A stretch of 64,000 bases of DNA from an uncultured Erysipelotrichaceae bacterium (GCA_902761625.1 CACWLH010000003.1:1-64000); one strand, 5' to 3'. Positions 21,430-32,958 are shown, counted from the stretch's first letter. Program-made: numbers and translations. The notes: generated by a model from the sequence alone, not told the origin.

Positions 21430-22020
21430 ATGCACAACACAACAATCGATTATTTCAATGAGAAGGCGCAGAAATGCTTCGATGACGCCTTCACCATCAC
21501 CGAACGCACCAATCAGGACCATTTCCTTTCCTTCCTGAACAGCGGCGCATCCATACTGGATCTGGGCTGCGGCTCGGGAAGAGACAGCAGATACTTCATG
21601 GACAAAGGCTTTGATGTCACATCCGCCGACGGTTCCGAAGGCATGTGCAGACTGGCTTCACAGTATCTCGGCAAAGAAGTGAAGCTCATGGAATTCAATG
21701 AACTGGATGATGTGAATCAGTATGATGCCATCTATGCATCGGCATCAATCATGCATCTGGAATATGAAAAGCTGACTGAACTGTTTCCGAAGATGATCCG
21801 CGCTTTAAAGGATGGCGGAATCATCTTTGTCTCATTCAAATACGGCAGTGAAGACGGGTATCTTGGCAAACGTTATTACACTTACATGAATGAGGAACGC
21901 TTTGCTCAGATGATGAAACAGTTTGATGAACTGAAAGTCATTGAACAGGGAATCTTCGGCAACGAGCATCCCGGCCAGCCTGATTTCAGATGGCTTTGGG
22001 CAATACTGAAAAAAGCATAA
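21430..22020 (+). CDS. Class I SAM-dependent methyltransferase
   Basis: The 196-aa protein has the SAM-binding motif I SILDLGCGSGRDSRYF, followed by an acidic residue in TSADGSEGM and motif IV YDAIYASASIMHL. These place it in the methyltransferase 11/25-like group related to TehB. SD GAGGA lies before the ATG and TATGAT upstream is a likely -10. The gene is monocistronic with a terminator. The substrate is unknown. Confidence 0.88.
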   Translation: MHNTTIDYFNEKAQKCFDDAFTITERTNQDHFLSFLNSGASILDLGCGSGRDSRYFMDKGFDVTSADGSEGMCRLASQYLGKEVKLMEFNELDDVNQYDAIYASASIMHLEYEKLTELFPKMIRALKDGGIIFVSFKYGSEDGYLGKRYYTYMNEERFAQMMKQFDELKVIEQGIFGNEHPGQPDFRWLWAILKKA

Positions 22021-22024
22021 CAAA

Positions 22025-22075
22025 AAAACGTATGTCCCTTCCGCGATGAATGCGGTCAGGAGATACGTTTTCTTT
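22025..22075 (+). terminator. Terminator after the methyltransferase gene
   Basis: AAAACGTAT (22025-22033) and ATACGTTTT (22063-22071) pair, with an inner CCGC/GCGG stem, followed by CTTT. It may serve both this gene and the convergent CMD gene. Confidence 0.75.
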
Positions 22076-22080
22076 CGGTC

Positions 22081-22815
22081 TTATTTGCGGAACTGCGCCA
22101 GGCAGGCAAAGGCGTTGAGCGAGCGCGGATAGCCGATATAGGGAACCATCTGCTCGGTGACCTTTGTCAGGAAATCAACATCATTGCCGACATTGATATT
22201 TCCCTGAATGTGTGACTTGAGCTGCGGTTCGCATCCGCCCTGGGCAAGCAGGAAACAGTATGTGATCATTTCACGGTCTCTGAGATCCAGTCCCTTACGG
22301 GTGTAATAATCACCGAAGCAGTTGGAAGCCAGCCAGTAATTGACCGTTCCGCCCTTCCAGAAGTCCTTCATGTTTTCCCCGAAAATATCAACCTGAGCCT
22401 GGGTGCCGGTGGGCTGTCTTGTCTCATCGGTATTGGTCAGACGGCTTTCCTTTGACTCCTCAATGCCCATGGCACGGAACACTTCATTGGTCTTCATCAG
22501 GAAGGGATGGACTCTTGCCATGCCGAGATATGCGGTTCCCTGATAGACGACCTCTTTGACTTCCTCAGGTGTCAGACCGAAGGAATTGATGGCGCCGGGA
22601 ATCAATACGCCGAATTCATCAACAGCCAGCGCGCCCATGCATGTGGCAAGGGTTGCGAGCATGCGGTGTCTCTCATCGAGATCATTGGCATTGATCACTT
22701 CATCATATGCCCAGTTTTCATAGCGTCTGGCATAATCGTAATCCGGATCATTCTCATTCATAGGAAAACCCGGAAAAAGTCTGTCATGAATTTTCTTTGC
22801 GTTGTCGTTGTACAT
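22081..22815 (-). CDS. Carboxymuconolactone decarboxylase family protein
   Basis: The 244-aa protein starts MYNDNAKKIHDRLFPGFP at 22815 with SD AAAGGA. It carries two CMD-type helical repeats (LATLATCMGALAVDEFGVL; EMITYCFLLAQGGCEPQLKSHI), as in gamma-carboxymuconolactone decarboxylase and alkylhydroperoxidase-like proteins. Most anaerobe members are of unknown substrate. It lies 19 bases after a cupin gene, a pairing often seen in such loci, suggesting a two-gene operon in small-molecule or redox metabolism. Confidence 0.88.
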   Translation of the reverse strand: MYNDNAKKIHDRLFPGFPMNENDPDYDYARRYENWAYDEVINANDLDERHRMLATLATCMGALAVDEFGVLIPGAINSFGLTPEEVKEVVYQGTAYLGMARVHPFLMKTNEVFRAMGIEESKESRLTNTDETRQPTGTQAQVDIFGENMKDFWKGGTVNYWLASNCFGDYYTRKGLDLRDREMITYCFLLAQGGCEPQLKSHIQGNINVGNDVDFLTKVTEQMVPYIGYPRSLNAFACLAQFRK

Positions 22816-22834
22816 ATTGTTTTCCTTTCGCTGA

Positions 22835-23242
22835 TTATAATGAATTATACGTTTCATCATCCACGGGTTCCAGCCACTCATGGCTGCCGGCAACCGTTCT
22901 GGACATAATGGAAAGATGCTCAAACCAGGAATCTTTTGCGGCGCCATGCCAGTGCTTGACATCCAGCGGGATTTCAATGACTGTTCCCGGCACCATCTTC
23001 ACTGCCTCTTTACCCCATTCCTGATACCATCCTTCGCCGCCGACGCAGACCAGGATCTGCTGGCAGCCATGATGAACGTGCCAGTTGTTGCGGCAGCCGG
23101 GTTCAAAGGTGACATTGGCAATATCCACCTGCGCATCCGCACCGGTCAGAGGCGCAAACCAGCTTCTGCCTGAAAAGTACTGAATGACGGGATTGACTCC
23201 GCCTGTTTCAAATGGTGAAACCTTTTTGATCGCTTCGTCCAT
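22835..23242 (-). CDS. Cupin domain protein
   Basis: The 135-aa single-domain cupin has the metal-binding motif 1 NNWHVHHGCQQILVCVGGEG and motif 2 PLDVKHWHGAAKDSWFEHLS. The His residues needed for a metal centre are present. It is the first gene of the operon with the CMD-family protein downstream. It may be an isomerase, a dioxygenase-like enzyme or a binding protein; sequence alone does not decide. Confidence 0.88.
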   Translation of the reverse strand: MDEAIKKVSPFETGGVNPVIQYFSGRSWFAPLTGADAQVDIANVTFEPGCRNNWHVHHGCQQILVCVGGEGWYQEWGKEAVKMVPGTVIEIPLDVKHWHGAAKDSWFEHLSIMSRTVAGSHEWLEPVDDETYNSL

Positions 23243-23374
23243 ATGGTCTCCTTTTTCATCTGTTTCTATTGTAACCGCCTTTCACAGACACGTAAAATGC
23301 CTGCTTCGCATGGCAATTCATTCATGAAATGCATATGAGACAGGCACTTGATTCTGATGGTTTATATATGAGGA

Positions 23375-24328
23375 TCAACGGCACACATTGACGGGACTGC
23401 CTTCAAGATATGCATATACATTATCGAATACAATCTTCGCCCTTCTGACCATCGCCTCTTCCGAGATGAAAGCCTGATGGGGTGTCAGGATTGTGTTTTT
23501 CGCATGCAGAAGCGGATAATCCGCCGGAATCGGAGGTTCCATGTCATAGACATCGATGCATGCAAAACCAAGCTCATCATTGTTCAAAGCTTCCGCCAGA
23601 GCGCCATTGTCAACGATCGGTCCTCTTGCGCAGTTGATGAACAGTGCATCATGTTTCATGAGTGCGATCTTTTCCTTTGAGATCAGTCCTTTTGTTTCGG
23701 CATTGTTGGGCAGGTTTAAAGAGATGATGTCACTTTCAGAAAGCACTTCATCCAATGATTTGTATTCAATGCCAAGCGCTTTGGCTTCCTCTTTCTCGCT
23801 TCTGTTATAAGCGATCACCTTCGCGCCAAAGGCAAGAAAGAGCTTTGCGGCTCTGAGTCCGATTGCGCCAAGGCCGATGATACCGACAGTCTTTCCGGCG
23901 ATTTCACGGCCGCCGATGCCTGCGCTGGTGCCGCCGTTTCTGGTCAGGCTGTCCGCTTTTACTATATTTCTCAGACCGCCCACAGCCATTGCGAGAATCA
24001 GCTCCGCAACAGTCTGGGTGGAATAGCCGGCAGCGTTGCAGATGGTGATGCCCTTTTCACGGCATGCCTGCACATCAACATGATCAATGCCGGTGAATGC
24101 GACATCGAGCATCTTCAGATTGGAAGCAGCTGAAATGGCGGCGGCTCTGAAGGGATGATTGGCGATCATCACAATGTCGCTGTCCTTGACTCTTTCAATC
24201 TGTTCCTCTTCGCTTTTTGCCAGCGTGTCATAGCTGACGAATGTGTGGCCCTGCTTCACAAGATCCGCAGAGAGTTCCTCAATCACTTCCGCTTTGACGC
24301 CAAGCGGTTCAATCAGGCTGATTTTCAT
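23375..24328 (-). CDS. D-isomer-specific 2-hydroxyacid dehydrogenase
   Basis: The 317-aa NAD-dependent dehydrogenase belongs to the D-lactate / hydroxypyruvate / 3-phosphoglycerate dehydrogenase superfamily. The NAD-binding motif is VGIIGLGAIGLRAAKLF. The catalytic Arg lies in INCARGPIVDNGAL, Glu in CIDVYDMEPPIP and His in ILTPHQAFISEEA. There is no C-terminal ACT domain, so it is not the long SerA type. It has short gene-free flanks on both sides and no informative neighbour. The substrate is likely a hydroxypyruvate- or 2-keto acid-like compound. Confidence 0.88.
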   Translation of the reverse strand: MKISLIEPLGVKAEVIEELSADLVKQGHTFVSYDTLAKSEEEQIERVKDSDIVMIANHPFRAAAISAASNLKMLDVAFTGIDHVDVQACREKGITICNAAGYSTQTVAELILAMAVGGLRNIVKADSLTRNGGTSAGIGGREIAGKTVGIIGLGAIGLRAAKLFLAFGAKVIAYNRSEKEEAKALGIEYKSLDEVLSESDIISLNLPNNAETKGLISKEKIALMKHDALFINCARGPIVDNGALAEALNNDELGFACIDVYDMEPPIPADYPLLHAKNTILTPHQAFISEEAMVRRAKIVFDNVYAYLEGSPVNVCR

Positions 24329-24471
24329 AAGTTGTTACCTTCTTTCTTTTTCCCATGTCATTTTACTATGTATGGGCGGATATATGGCTTTGAATGCTGT
24401 CAAAAAGTCTTCATGGATGCACGATTTCCGAATAGCCTTTATAATGAAGACATCAGAAAAGGAGAAAATAA

Positions 24472-26452
<1,981 letters not shown>

Positions 26453-26460
26453 TCTTCAGA

Positions 26461-26495
26461 AAAAGCCATATGAATACCAATGTCATATGGCTTTT
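26461..26495. terminator. Bidirectional terminator between ppa and the flavodoxin gene
   Basis: AAAAGCCATATGA (26461-26473) and TCATATGGCTTTT (26483-26495) form a perfect 13-bp stem with a nine-base loop, ending in T runs in both directions. Confidence 0.9.
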
Positions 26496-26533
26496 CATAT
26501 GTCCGGGAAACAGAAAAACCGGCAGATGCCGGT

Positions 26534-27052
26534 TCAGAGTGATTTTCCGAATTCGTAAAGCTCTTTGTATTTCTGCTCTGATTTGTTGTCATCGCCGGCC
26601 GCAGTGAAGATACCCGCGTTTCTGACTTTCCAGTATTCGACGATGGACTGGTAATACTGCGTGATTGCCGGGCCGTAAACAAATCTGTCTCCGGAGCTCA
26701 TGATCAGTGCGGTCTGTTTCACATTCTGCGGAATGTCAATCGAATAAGTGCGGTGGATTGCGGCCTGCAGCTGAGCGCTCAGTGTGAAATAGTAAACCGG
26801 TGAAGCAAATACAACCATGTCACTGCTCAGAATCTCAGGATATACCTTCTGCATATCATCCTTCTGCACGCAGACACCTTTTTCTTTGTCACGGCAATAA
26901 TCGCATCCCAGACACCCGCGGATGTTCATATGCGCTGTATTGAACTGTACAACTTCGTGTCCGGCGTCTTTCGCGCCTTGCGCAAAGGCGTTCACCAGAA
27001 ACGCGGTGGAGCCGTTTAAATGGGGGCTGCCCATCAGAATTGTGATTTTCAT
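26534..27052 (-). CDS. NADPH-dependent FMN reductase / flavodoxin-like iron-sulfur flavoprotein
   Basis: The 172-aa protein starts MKITILMGSPHLNGSTAFLV, the FMN phosphate-binding loop of the NAD(P)H:FMN reductase fold. The Cys-rich segment RGCLGCDYCRDKEKGVCV is typical of the iron-sulfur flavoprotein group, which uses such Cys to hold a cluster. It follows a cyclophilin-like lipoprotein and an aldo/keto reductase in the same direction, suggesting a redox operon. The partner is unknown. Confidence 0.87.
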   Translation of the reverse strand: MKITILMGSPHLNGSTAFLVNAFAQGAKDAGHEVVQFNTAHMNIRGCLGCDYCRDKEKGVCVQKDDMQKVYPEILSSDMVVFASPVYYFTLSAQLQAAIHRTYSIDIPQNVKQTALIMSSGDRFVYGPAITQYYQSIVEYWKVRNAGIFTAAGDDNKSEQKYKELYEFGKSL

Positions 27053-27055
27053 GAT

Positions 27056-27589
27056 TTACTCCACGGAAATTTCAACAGTGACATCGCCGTTGTCGAGCAG
27101 TTCTCTCAGCTCATCCTGCGATGCATGCATGGAACCGAGCTTTGTGTATGCCCATGAATTGTTTCCGTAAAACAGCACAATCTGATTGCCTGAATACAGC
27201 ATGATATCGCCGGATACCGCGGTGGTCTGCACATCATTTCTCGGCAGGCTTCTGCCGATGGAGCCGACCTGTTCCCAGCCGCCGTACATACTCATGGAAA
27301 TGGTAAGCGGTGCTGATGATACAAGCTGTTCAAGCGCCGCGACGGATTCATTATCCTCCCAGTTCACATCGATTTTCTGATCATTGATTTTCAGTATCAT
27401 TGTCATTTCCTCTTTCTCAGTCTCTTCTGAAATCTCATGTTCTTCCGTAACTGTTTCCGTTTCAGTCACAGTATCATTCTCTGTTTCACTCACCGGTTCA
27501 TCCTTTATTTCTGTTTCTGGCTGTGAAGGTGCTGACTGACAGCCGCATAACAGAAACAGCAGGGAGAACGCCGCAATCATTTTCCTCAT
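27056..27589 (-). CDS. Cyclophilin-like fold lipoprotein
   Basis: The 177-aa protein starts MRKMIAAFSLLFLLCGC, a lipoprotein signal peptide with the lipidated Cys in the box LLCGC. An acidic Glu/Thr-rich spacer (about 20-65) links it to a beta-rich domain (MILKINDQKIDVNWEDNESV, GWEQVGSIGRSLP, GDIMLYSGNQIVLFYGNNSW). This domain resembles the small cyclophilin-like family often found next to flavodoxins and aldo/keto reductases. It is anchored outside the membrane. The gene follows the reductase by four bases with SD GAAGTG. Confidence 0.8.
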   Translation of the reverse strand: MRKMIAAFSLLFLLCGCQSAPSQPETEIKDEPVSETENDTVTETETVTEEHEISEETEKEEMTMILKINDQKIDVNWEDNESVAALEQLVSSAPLTISMSMYGGWEQVGSIGRSLPRNDVQTTAVSGDIMLYSGNQIVLFYGNNSWAYTKLGSMHASQDELRELLDNGDVTVEISVE

Positions 27590-27593
27590 GATT

Positions 27594-28691
27594 TCACTTC
27601 TTTGCAAACCATTCGGCGATTTCACTCATGCGCGCACTTTGATGAACATGGAACGGGCATCTGGAATCGCAATGTCCGCACTTCACGCAGTCCGATGCAT
27701 TCTTTTCAAGTGTGCGGTAATGCGTCACAGCCAGCTCATCCCCTGCCTTTGCCAGATCGTAATACTTGTTGACAAGGCCGATATCAATTCCCATCGGACA
27801 CGGTCTGCAATGATTGCAATAGACGCATTTGCCGGCCGATTCCTTCGGCGTATAATCAGCGATCATGGAATAATCCAGATCCTCTTCCTTCTGCTTTTCA
27901 TAAGCAAGAAGTGTTTCAACTTCCTGCACGCTCTGTGCGCCAGGCAGTACGCATAATACACCCGGTTTATCCAGTGCATAGCGGATGCACTGATACGGTG
28001 TCAGGGCAATTCCGAAAGGCGACTGATCCGCATCAAGCAATTGGCCTGCGCAGAACGGTTTCATGACGGAAATGCCGATGCCGTCCTTTTCGCATCTTTC
28101 ATAGACGGCCCTTCTTTCTTCGTCCGCGCCAAACGCGAATTCCCCCTGGCCATAGTCATATGCCGGATTGACGGAGAACATTAACATATCCACTTTCACT
28201 TCATTCAGAATATGCATGATCACCGAGGGTGTGTGTGAGGACAGTCCGATATGGCGCACAATTCCCTTTTTCTTCAGTTCGAGGATATAATCGAGAATTC
28301 CGTTTTCCTTATAGGTTTCCCAGTCACTGTCCTCATCCTGACAATGGATGAAGCCGTAATCGATATAATCCGTATGAAGCTGTTCCAATTGCCACGCAAC
28401 GGATTTCCTGATTGTATCAAGGTCCAGCGACCACCCGTATTCGCCTGCCGAATAATCCGCGCCGAAATGAATCTGATAAATCACCCTGTCACGCACATCT
28501 TTGAATGCTTCGCCATAAAGCGGAAAGGCGCTGGCGTCCCCGGCTGCCAGATCGAAATAATTGATGCCGTTTTCAAATGCATGACGCAGTGTTCTGATCG
28601 CTTCATCATGATCGGCTTTATAAATATATGCGGAGCCGAGACCGATCTCACTGATCTGATCCCCTGTCCTTCTGTTTGTTCTGTATCTCAT
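27594..28691 (-). CDS. Aldo/keto reductase with C-terminal 4Fe-4S ferredoxin domain
   Basis: The 365-aa protein has an N-terminal TIM barrel (residues about 1-280) and a ferredoxin-like tail with CVYCNHCRPCPMGI and CVKCGHCDSRCPF, able to bind two clusters. In the barrel, YFDLAAGDAS keeps the Asp, but the usual catalytic Tyr and Lys are not in place (VIYQIHFGAD instead of a Lys), as in a subgroup of clostridial ferredoxin-type members. NADPH-dependent carbonyl reduction is therefore uncertain. It is first in an operon with the lipoprotein and flavoprotein genes. Confidence 0.88.
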   Translation of the reverse strand: MRYRTNRRTGDQISEIGLGSAYIYKADHDEAIRTLRHAFENGINYFDLAAGDASAFPLYGEAFKDVRDRVIYQIHFGADYSAGEYGWSLDLDTIRKSVAWQLEQLHTDYIDYGFIHCQDEDSDWETYKENGILDYILELKKKGIVRHIGLSSHTPSVIMHILNEVKVDMLMFSVNPAYDYGQGEFAFGADEERRAVYERCEKDGIGISVMKPFCAGQLLDADQSPFGIALTPYQCIRYALDKPGVLCVLPGAQSVQEVETLLAYEKQKEEDLDYSMIADYTPKESAGKCVYCNHCRPCPMGIDIGLVNKYYDLAKAGDELAVTHYRTLEKNASDCVKCGHCDSRCPFHVHQSARMSEIAEWFAKK

Positions 28692-28833
28692 GGAAACCCT
28701 CCATTGTTCATATCAATTATAAAAAGCGGATTGACGATGCTCAAATATCTGTTGCGGATAGGTACTCATGCGCTTTGTGCATAGATCGGAAAGAGTGCTA
28801 TGATGAGAACAAAAGAAAAAGAAGGTATAGATC

Positions 28834-29376
28834 ATGAACCAGATGAATGCGGAAAAAGCGTTTGCCCGTTTGAAGGAAGGCAACCGCAGATACATATCCT
28901 CTTCGTTCAATCCGGGAAATATTTCCAGAGAAATCCGGATTGAGACAGCCGAGCACGGCCAGCATCCCTATGCGGTGATTGTCGCCTGTGCGGATTCCAG
29001 GGAAATCCCTGAAGACATCTTCACATGCGGAATCGGTGAAATCTTCACCATCCGGGTCGCCGGAAATGTCATCGGAGAAAATCAGCTCGGAAGCATTGAA
29101 TATGCCGTGGAACATCTCGGCATTGAACTGGTTGTGGTGCTCGGCCATACCGGCTGCGGCGCTGTCGGCGCGTCCCTTAAGGGAGAGACAGGCGGACATG
29201 TCGGCTCCATCACCCGCGATATCATCCATGCAATCGGCAATGAGAAAAAAGCGCTTGAAGCAAGTATCCTCAACACCGTTTATCAGGCGCATAAAGTCAA
29301 AGAGGCATTCCCTGATGTCACAACAGTCCCCGCGCTGTATGACATTCATTCCGGTGAAATCATCTGGCTGGAGTGA
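28834..29376 (+). CDS. Beta-carbonic anhydrase
   Basis: The 180-aa enzyme interconverts CO2 and bicarbonate. Zinc ligands are seen as Cys and Asp in VACADSRE and His and Cys in LGHTGCGAV. The overall length fits the short beta class. SD GAAGG lies before the start. It may supply bicarbonate for carboxylations, including carbamoyl-phosphate synthesis. The TatD gene starts two bases after its stop. Confidence 0.93.
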   Translation: MNQMNAEKAFARLKEGNRRYISSSFNPGNISREIRIETAEHGQHPYAVIVACADSREIPEDIFTCGIGEIFTIRVAGNVIGENQLGSIEYAVEHLGIELVVVLGHTGCGAVGASLKGETGGHVGSITRDIIHAIGNEKKALEASILNTVYQAHKVKEAFPDVTTVPALYDIHSGEIIWLE

Positions 29377-29378
29377 TC

Positions 29379-30143
29379 ATGGTTTACGTTGATGCGCATT
29401 GTCACCTTGGCTCATATCAGTTTGACAGCGACCGCGATGAAGTGATCACCCGCATGTTGACTGCCCGGGTTCATAAGGCGATCATGATCTGCTGCAATGA
29501 ACATGATCTCAAAGAAGGCATCCGGCTGAGAAATGAATATCCCGGTTTCAGACTTGCATATGGAATTCATCCCCAGTCACTGGAAACAGACAGCACACCC
29601 GACCTGTTTGAAGCATTCAGAAACAGAGTCATTGAATGTCAGCCTGATATGATCGGTGAAATCGGTCTGGATTATTTTTCACATCGCCATACAAAAGACA
29701 TCCAGAAAGAATTCTTTGTCAGACAGCTGAAGCTTGCACAGCAGCTGAATCTGCCGGTGGATATCCATAACCGCAAAGCCAGCGCGGACACTCTGGAAAT
29801 CCTGAAACAATATCCAATCAGAGGCATCATTCACAGCTACTCCGGTTCCGTCGAAATGGCAAGGCTTTACATCCGGCTCGGCTATTACATTTCATTCGGT
29901 GCCAGCGTTCTGTTTGCCAATGCCAGAAAACCGGCGGAAGTGATCCGCTCTGTCCCTTTGGAGCGCATATTGGTTGAAACAGACGCTCCTTACCAGAGCC
30001 CTGTAAGAGATCACCGCCATGAGCCCGCCGATGTTGTGCGCATATACAGCGCAATCGCACAAATTAAAGAAATTTCCTCAGCTGAACTCATGCAGACTGT
30101 GTCAGACAACTTTGACAATGTGTTCCATCCGGGCAGTTTCTGA
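29379..30143 (+). CDS. TatD family metal-dependent hydrolase
   Basis: The 254-aa amidohydrolase-fold enzyme of the TatD DNase family has the metal ligands HxH in DAHCHLGSY, Glu in IGEIGLDYF, His in PVDIHNRKA, His in GIIHSYSG and Asp in LVETDAPYQSP. Family members act as 3'-5' exonucleases or as uncharacterised hydrolases. The start ATG at 29379 has SD GGAG overlapping the carbonic anhydrase stop, so the two genes are probably co-transcribed. Confidence 0.9.
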   Translation: MVYVDAHCHLGSYQFDSDRDEVITRMLTARVHKAIMICCNEHDLKEGIRLRNEYPGFRLAYGIHPQSLETDSTPDLFEAFRNRVIECQPDMIGEIGLDYFSHRHTKDIQKEFFVRQLKLAQQLNLPVDIHNRKASADTLEILKQYPIRGIIHSYSGSVEMARLYIRLGYYISFGASVLFANARKPAEVIRSVPLERILVETDAPYQSPVRDHRHEPADVVRIYSAIAQIKEISSAELMQTVSDNFDNVFHPGSF

Positions 30144-30182
30144 ACACAGTTTGACATTATAATGCTCCGTTTCTGACGAGTA

Positions 30183-30234
30183 AAACATGGATACAGCTTC
30201 TTCGTTTCAAAGCTGTATCCATGTTTTTTTTTAC
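30183..30234. terminator. Bidirectional terminator between tatD and the rhamnosidase gene
   Basis: A 17-bp stem (30183-30199 with 30210-30226, core CATGGATACAGC / GCTGTATCCATG) is followed by a run of T on the plus strand and by TTTAC on the minus side. Confidence 0.9.
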
Positions 30235-32957
30235 TGTTTTTCAAACGGAACTGTCTTTACGAAAGCGCGCATGGAATCAATGATTGAAAGATCCAAACCA
30301 AGGAACGGCATTTCCATGATCCGGTTCAATGTGAGATGTCTGCTTTCCACATCTGAGATTGACATGTAATACAGCTGCGGAATCCGTTTCAGCATTTCTT
30401 CACGGATCATAGAGTTGGCCGACAGATCACAGATAAATGAATCACCGTCATATACCATCCGCACATTGTGCGCAGGATGAATTTCAAAATCATATGAGCC
30501 GCCGCCAAGGACCGTTTCATCGCAGTGTGGAAGAATCACCTTTGCCTTGCATGCATAAGGAATCTCAAGATGCACATGGATGGTTCCGGTTTCTTCTGTA
30601 TTCCATACAACGGTATACTTTCCGGCTGCCGATCTGTATTCACAGTTCACAGAGCTGAAATATCCGTTGATCAAAGGCTGAATCTGAACTTCCCGGAATC
30701 CGTCTTTCAACGGCCTGATACCGGCCAGTCCCGTATAAAGGAATTCGCATACATTGCCATAGGCATAATGGTTCAGAGAGTTCATCCCGCTGCCGCTGAG
30801 TGAGCCGTCTGCGAGAATGGAATTCCATCGTTCCCAGATGGTTGTCGCACCAAGTTTGACTTCATTGAGCCAGCCGGGATATTCCTCATTGAGCAGGAAG
30901 TGAAGCGCCTCTTTTTCCATGCCGTTTTCAGCCAGAATCTGCACCAGATTGGGAGCGCCGGCAAAACCGCAGCGGATGCGGTATGCGTCTTTTTCAAATC
31001 TCTTTCTGAGTCCTTTGATGATCTCATCTTTGTTTCTGTAAATTCCAAAGCGCAGCGCAAGCAGATAACCGGTCTGGGTATCCACGCATAATCTGCCGGT
31101 ATTTGAGAAATATTCATTGAGAATATTTTCTTTCAGCTGCTCTCTGATATTTCTCAGATCAGACTGGTCAATGCCAAGATCTTCGCCGTATGCGATGGTC
31201 TTTTTCAGGCTTTCACAGAAATACATCGATGCCACATAATCATCATCCGTGCCTCCGCGCATGCTTTGATCAGTTACCCCATCCAGAGCCAGCCAGTCGC
31301 CGAACTGCATATGGCCTTTGATCATATACTGATCGTTTGCCATATATTTCAGGCAATAGTCAATCCACATGCGCATCATGCGGTATCCGGTTTCATAGAA
31401 ATGTTCATTGGCATAATAACGTTTCAGCGCATCACAGATGAACACCACCGCATCACCCCAGATCTGACAGGAGCCGCCCAAAAATCCCTGCATCGGGAAA
31501 TAATTCGGAATGGCGCCGTCGTGCTTGAGCTGATAGTGATGCAGGTTGAGAAGGAAGCGCTCATAGAAGGCACAGCAGTCCGCATTGAAACAGGCGGTCG
31601 GCGCGAACATCTGCGCATCCCCTGTCCAGCCAAGCCGCTCATCCCGCTGCGGACAGTCGGTGGGAATCTCGATGAAGTTGTCCATCTGCGAGAAGAAGGC
31701 ATTCTGATACAGCCGGTTCACCAGAGCGTTTGGGCATTCAAACCTTCCGGTCCTCTCTACATCTGACGCAATCTGCACTGCTTTGAAATCAGCCGGATTG
31801 ATCTCACTGATCCCGCTCACCCGCACATAGCGGAAACCGTAATAGGTGAAATGGGGACGAACGGTATGTGCCGTATTGCCTGCTGTATATTCAAAACGGG
31901 CTTTTGCGCTGCGGTAGTTCTCATTGCAGAAGCAGCCCTTCTGAAGAACTTCGCCATATTCGAGCAGGATTTTCTGACCGGCTTCAAGTCTGCCGGAAAA
32001 CTGCACAAAGCCGGCAATGTTCTGTCCGAAATCCAGAACCGTTTCATCTGCCTCAGTATGGATCACTTCAGCCACATTGAACTCTGCGCACGCTCTGACC
32101 ACAATTCCTTTTTTCGCACACAGCGGTCTGTCGATCTCAGTTAATACGGCGTTATATACATCTAAGCAGACAGATGATTCATCAATCACTTCCCCGTCAT
32201 AAATGGAGCTTTCGCAGATCGCGGATGCGCGGTACTGCCAGTCTTTGCCGGTTGCGATGATACGCTCATTTCCTTCCTCATCAATCAGATGAATTTCCGC
32301 GATCAGCAGGAAGCGGTCGCCATAAACGTTATCCTGCCCATCGAGACCGAAGCGTCCCTTGTACCAGCCGTTGCCAAGCAAGACTTCAATCCGGTTAACA
32401 CCTTCGTGAATCTGATCCGTAATATCATAGGTCTGATATTCATATTCATCCTCATAATCCCAGAGTCCCGGCGCAAGATAGCTGTCCGAAATCTTATCCT
32501 GATTCAGATAAGCCTCATACATGCCAAGTCCGCATATATACAGTCTTGCCCTGAGCGGCTTTTTTTCTGATGTGAAGTCATGAAAGAATACCGGATGATT
32601 TGCGATATCTTCGGAAGTCGTGATCCACTCTGCCTGAAAGGAGTGTTCCTTCAGGCTTGTTTCAAAGAAAGCTTCTTCATCGCTGAAGACTGTTTTTTCC
32701 TCATTGAACAAAGCTTTGACACGCACATAATAGCGTGTGCATGCCTCACGTCTGAATTCCAGACCGGTTTCTGCGAGGGGATCCGCATCTGCGGAATAAA
32801 CAATCTGCGTGAAGTCTTTGTCTGTGCTGACTTCCGCGGTGAATGCCGCAGAAATATTCTCGTCAGCTTCCTCAACATGAAATGTGAGTGCTGCTTTTTC
32901 GAAATCATAACCGATCGGATTTCTCATTCCGTTGATACGCAAATGTCTGATTCTCAT
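30231..32957 (-). CDS. Alpha-L-rhamnosidase, GH78, intracellular
   Basis: The 908-aa enzyme removes terminal L-rhamnose from glycosides. Two N-terminal beta-domains (an Ig-like unit, then a jelly-roll with YICGLGMYEAYLN) precede the (alpha/alpha)6 catalytic domain, where DCPQRDERLGWTGDAQ supplies the conserved acidic residues and TTIWERWNSI the later Glu. A C-terminal beta-domain closes the protein. There is no signal peptide, so it must act on imported rhamnosides, in keeping with the sugar ABC importer upstream. It begins one base after the HAD gene and is last of a six-gene leftward operon. Confidence 0.94.
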   Translation of the reverse strand: MRIRHLRINGMRNPIGYDFEKAALTFHVEEADENISAAFTAEVSTDKDFTQIVYSADADPLAETGLEFRREACTRYYVRVKALFNEEKTVFSDEEAFFETSLKEHSFQAEWITTSEDIANHPVFFHDFTSEKKPLRARLYICGLGMYEAYLNQDKISDSYLAPGLWDYEDEYEYQTYDITDQIHEGVNRIEVLLGNGWYKGRFGLDGQDNVYGDRFLLIAEIHLIDEEGNERIIATGKDWQYRASAICESSIYDGEVIDESSVCLDVYNAVLTEIDRPLCAKKGIVVRACAEFNVAEVIHTEADETVLDFGQNIAGFVQFSGRLEAGQKILLEYGEVLQKGCFCNENYRSAKARFEYTAGNTAHTVRPHFTYYGFRYVRVSGISEINPADFKAVQIASDVERTGRFECPNALVNRLYQNAFFSQMDNFIEIPTDCPQRDERLGWTGDAQMFAPTACFNADCCAFYERFLLNLHHYQLKHDGAIPNYFPMQGFLGGSCQIWGDAVVFICDALKRYYANEHFYETGYRMMRMWIDYCLKYMANDQYMIKGHMQFGDWLALDGVTDQSMRGGTDDDYVASMYFCESLKKTIAYGEDLGIDQSDLRNIREQLKENILNEYFSNTGRLCVDTQTGYLLALRFGIYRNKDEIIKGLRKRFEKDAYRIRCGFAGAPNLVQILAENGMEKEALHFLLNEEYPGWLNEVKLGATTIWERWNSILADGSLSGSGMNSLNHYAYGNVCEFLYTGLAGIRPLKDGFREVQIQPLINGYFSSVNCEYRSAAGKYTVVWNTEETGTIHVHLEIPYACKAKVILPHCDETVLGGGSYDFEIHPAHNVRMVYDGDSFICDLSANSMIREEMLKRIPQLYYMSISDVESRHLTLNRIMEMPFLGLDLSIIDSMRAFVKTVPFEKQ

Positions 32958-32958
32958 A

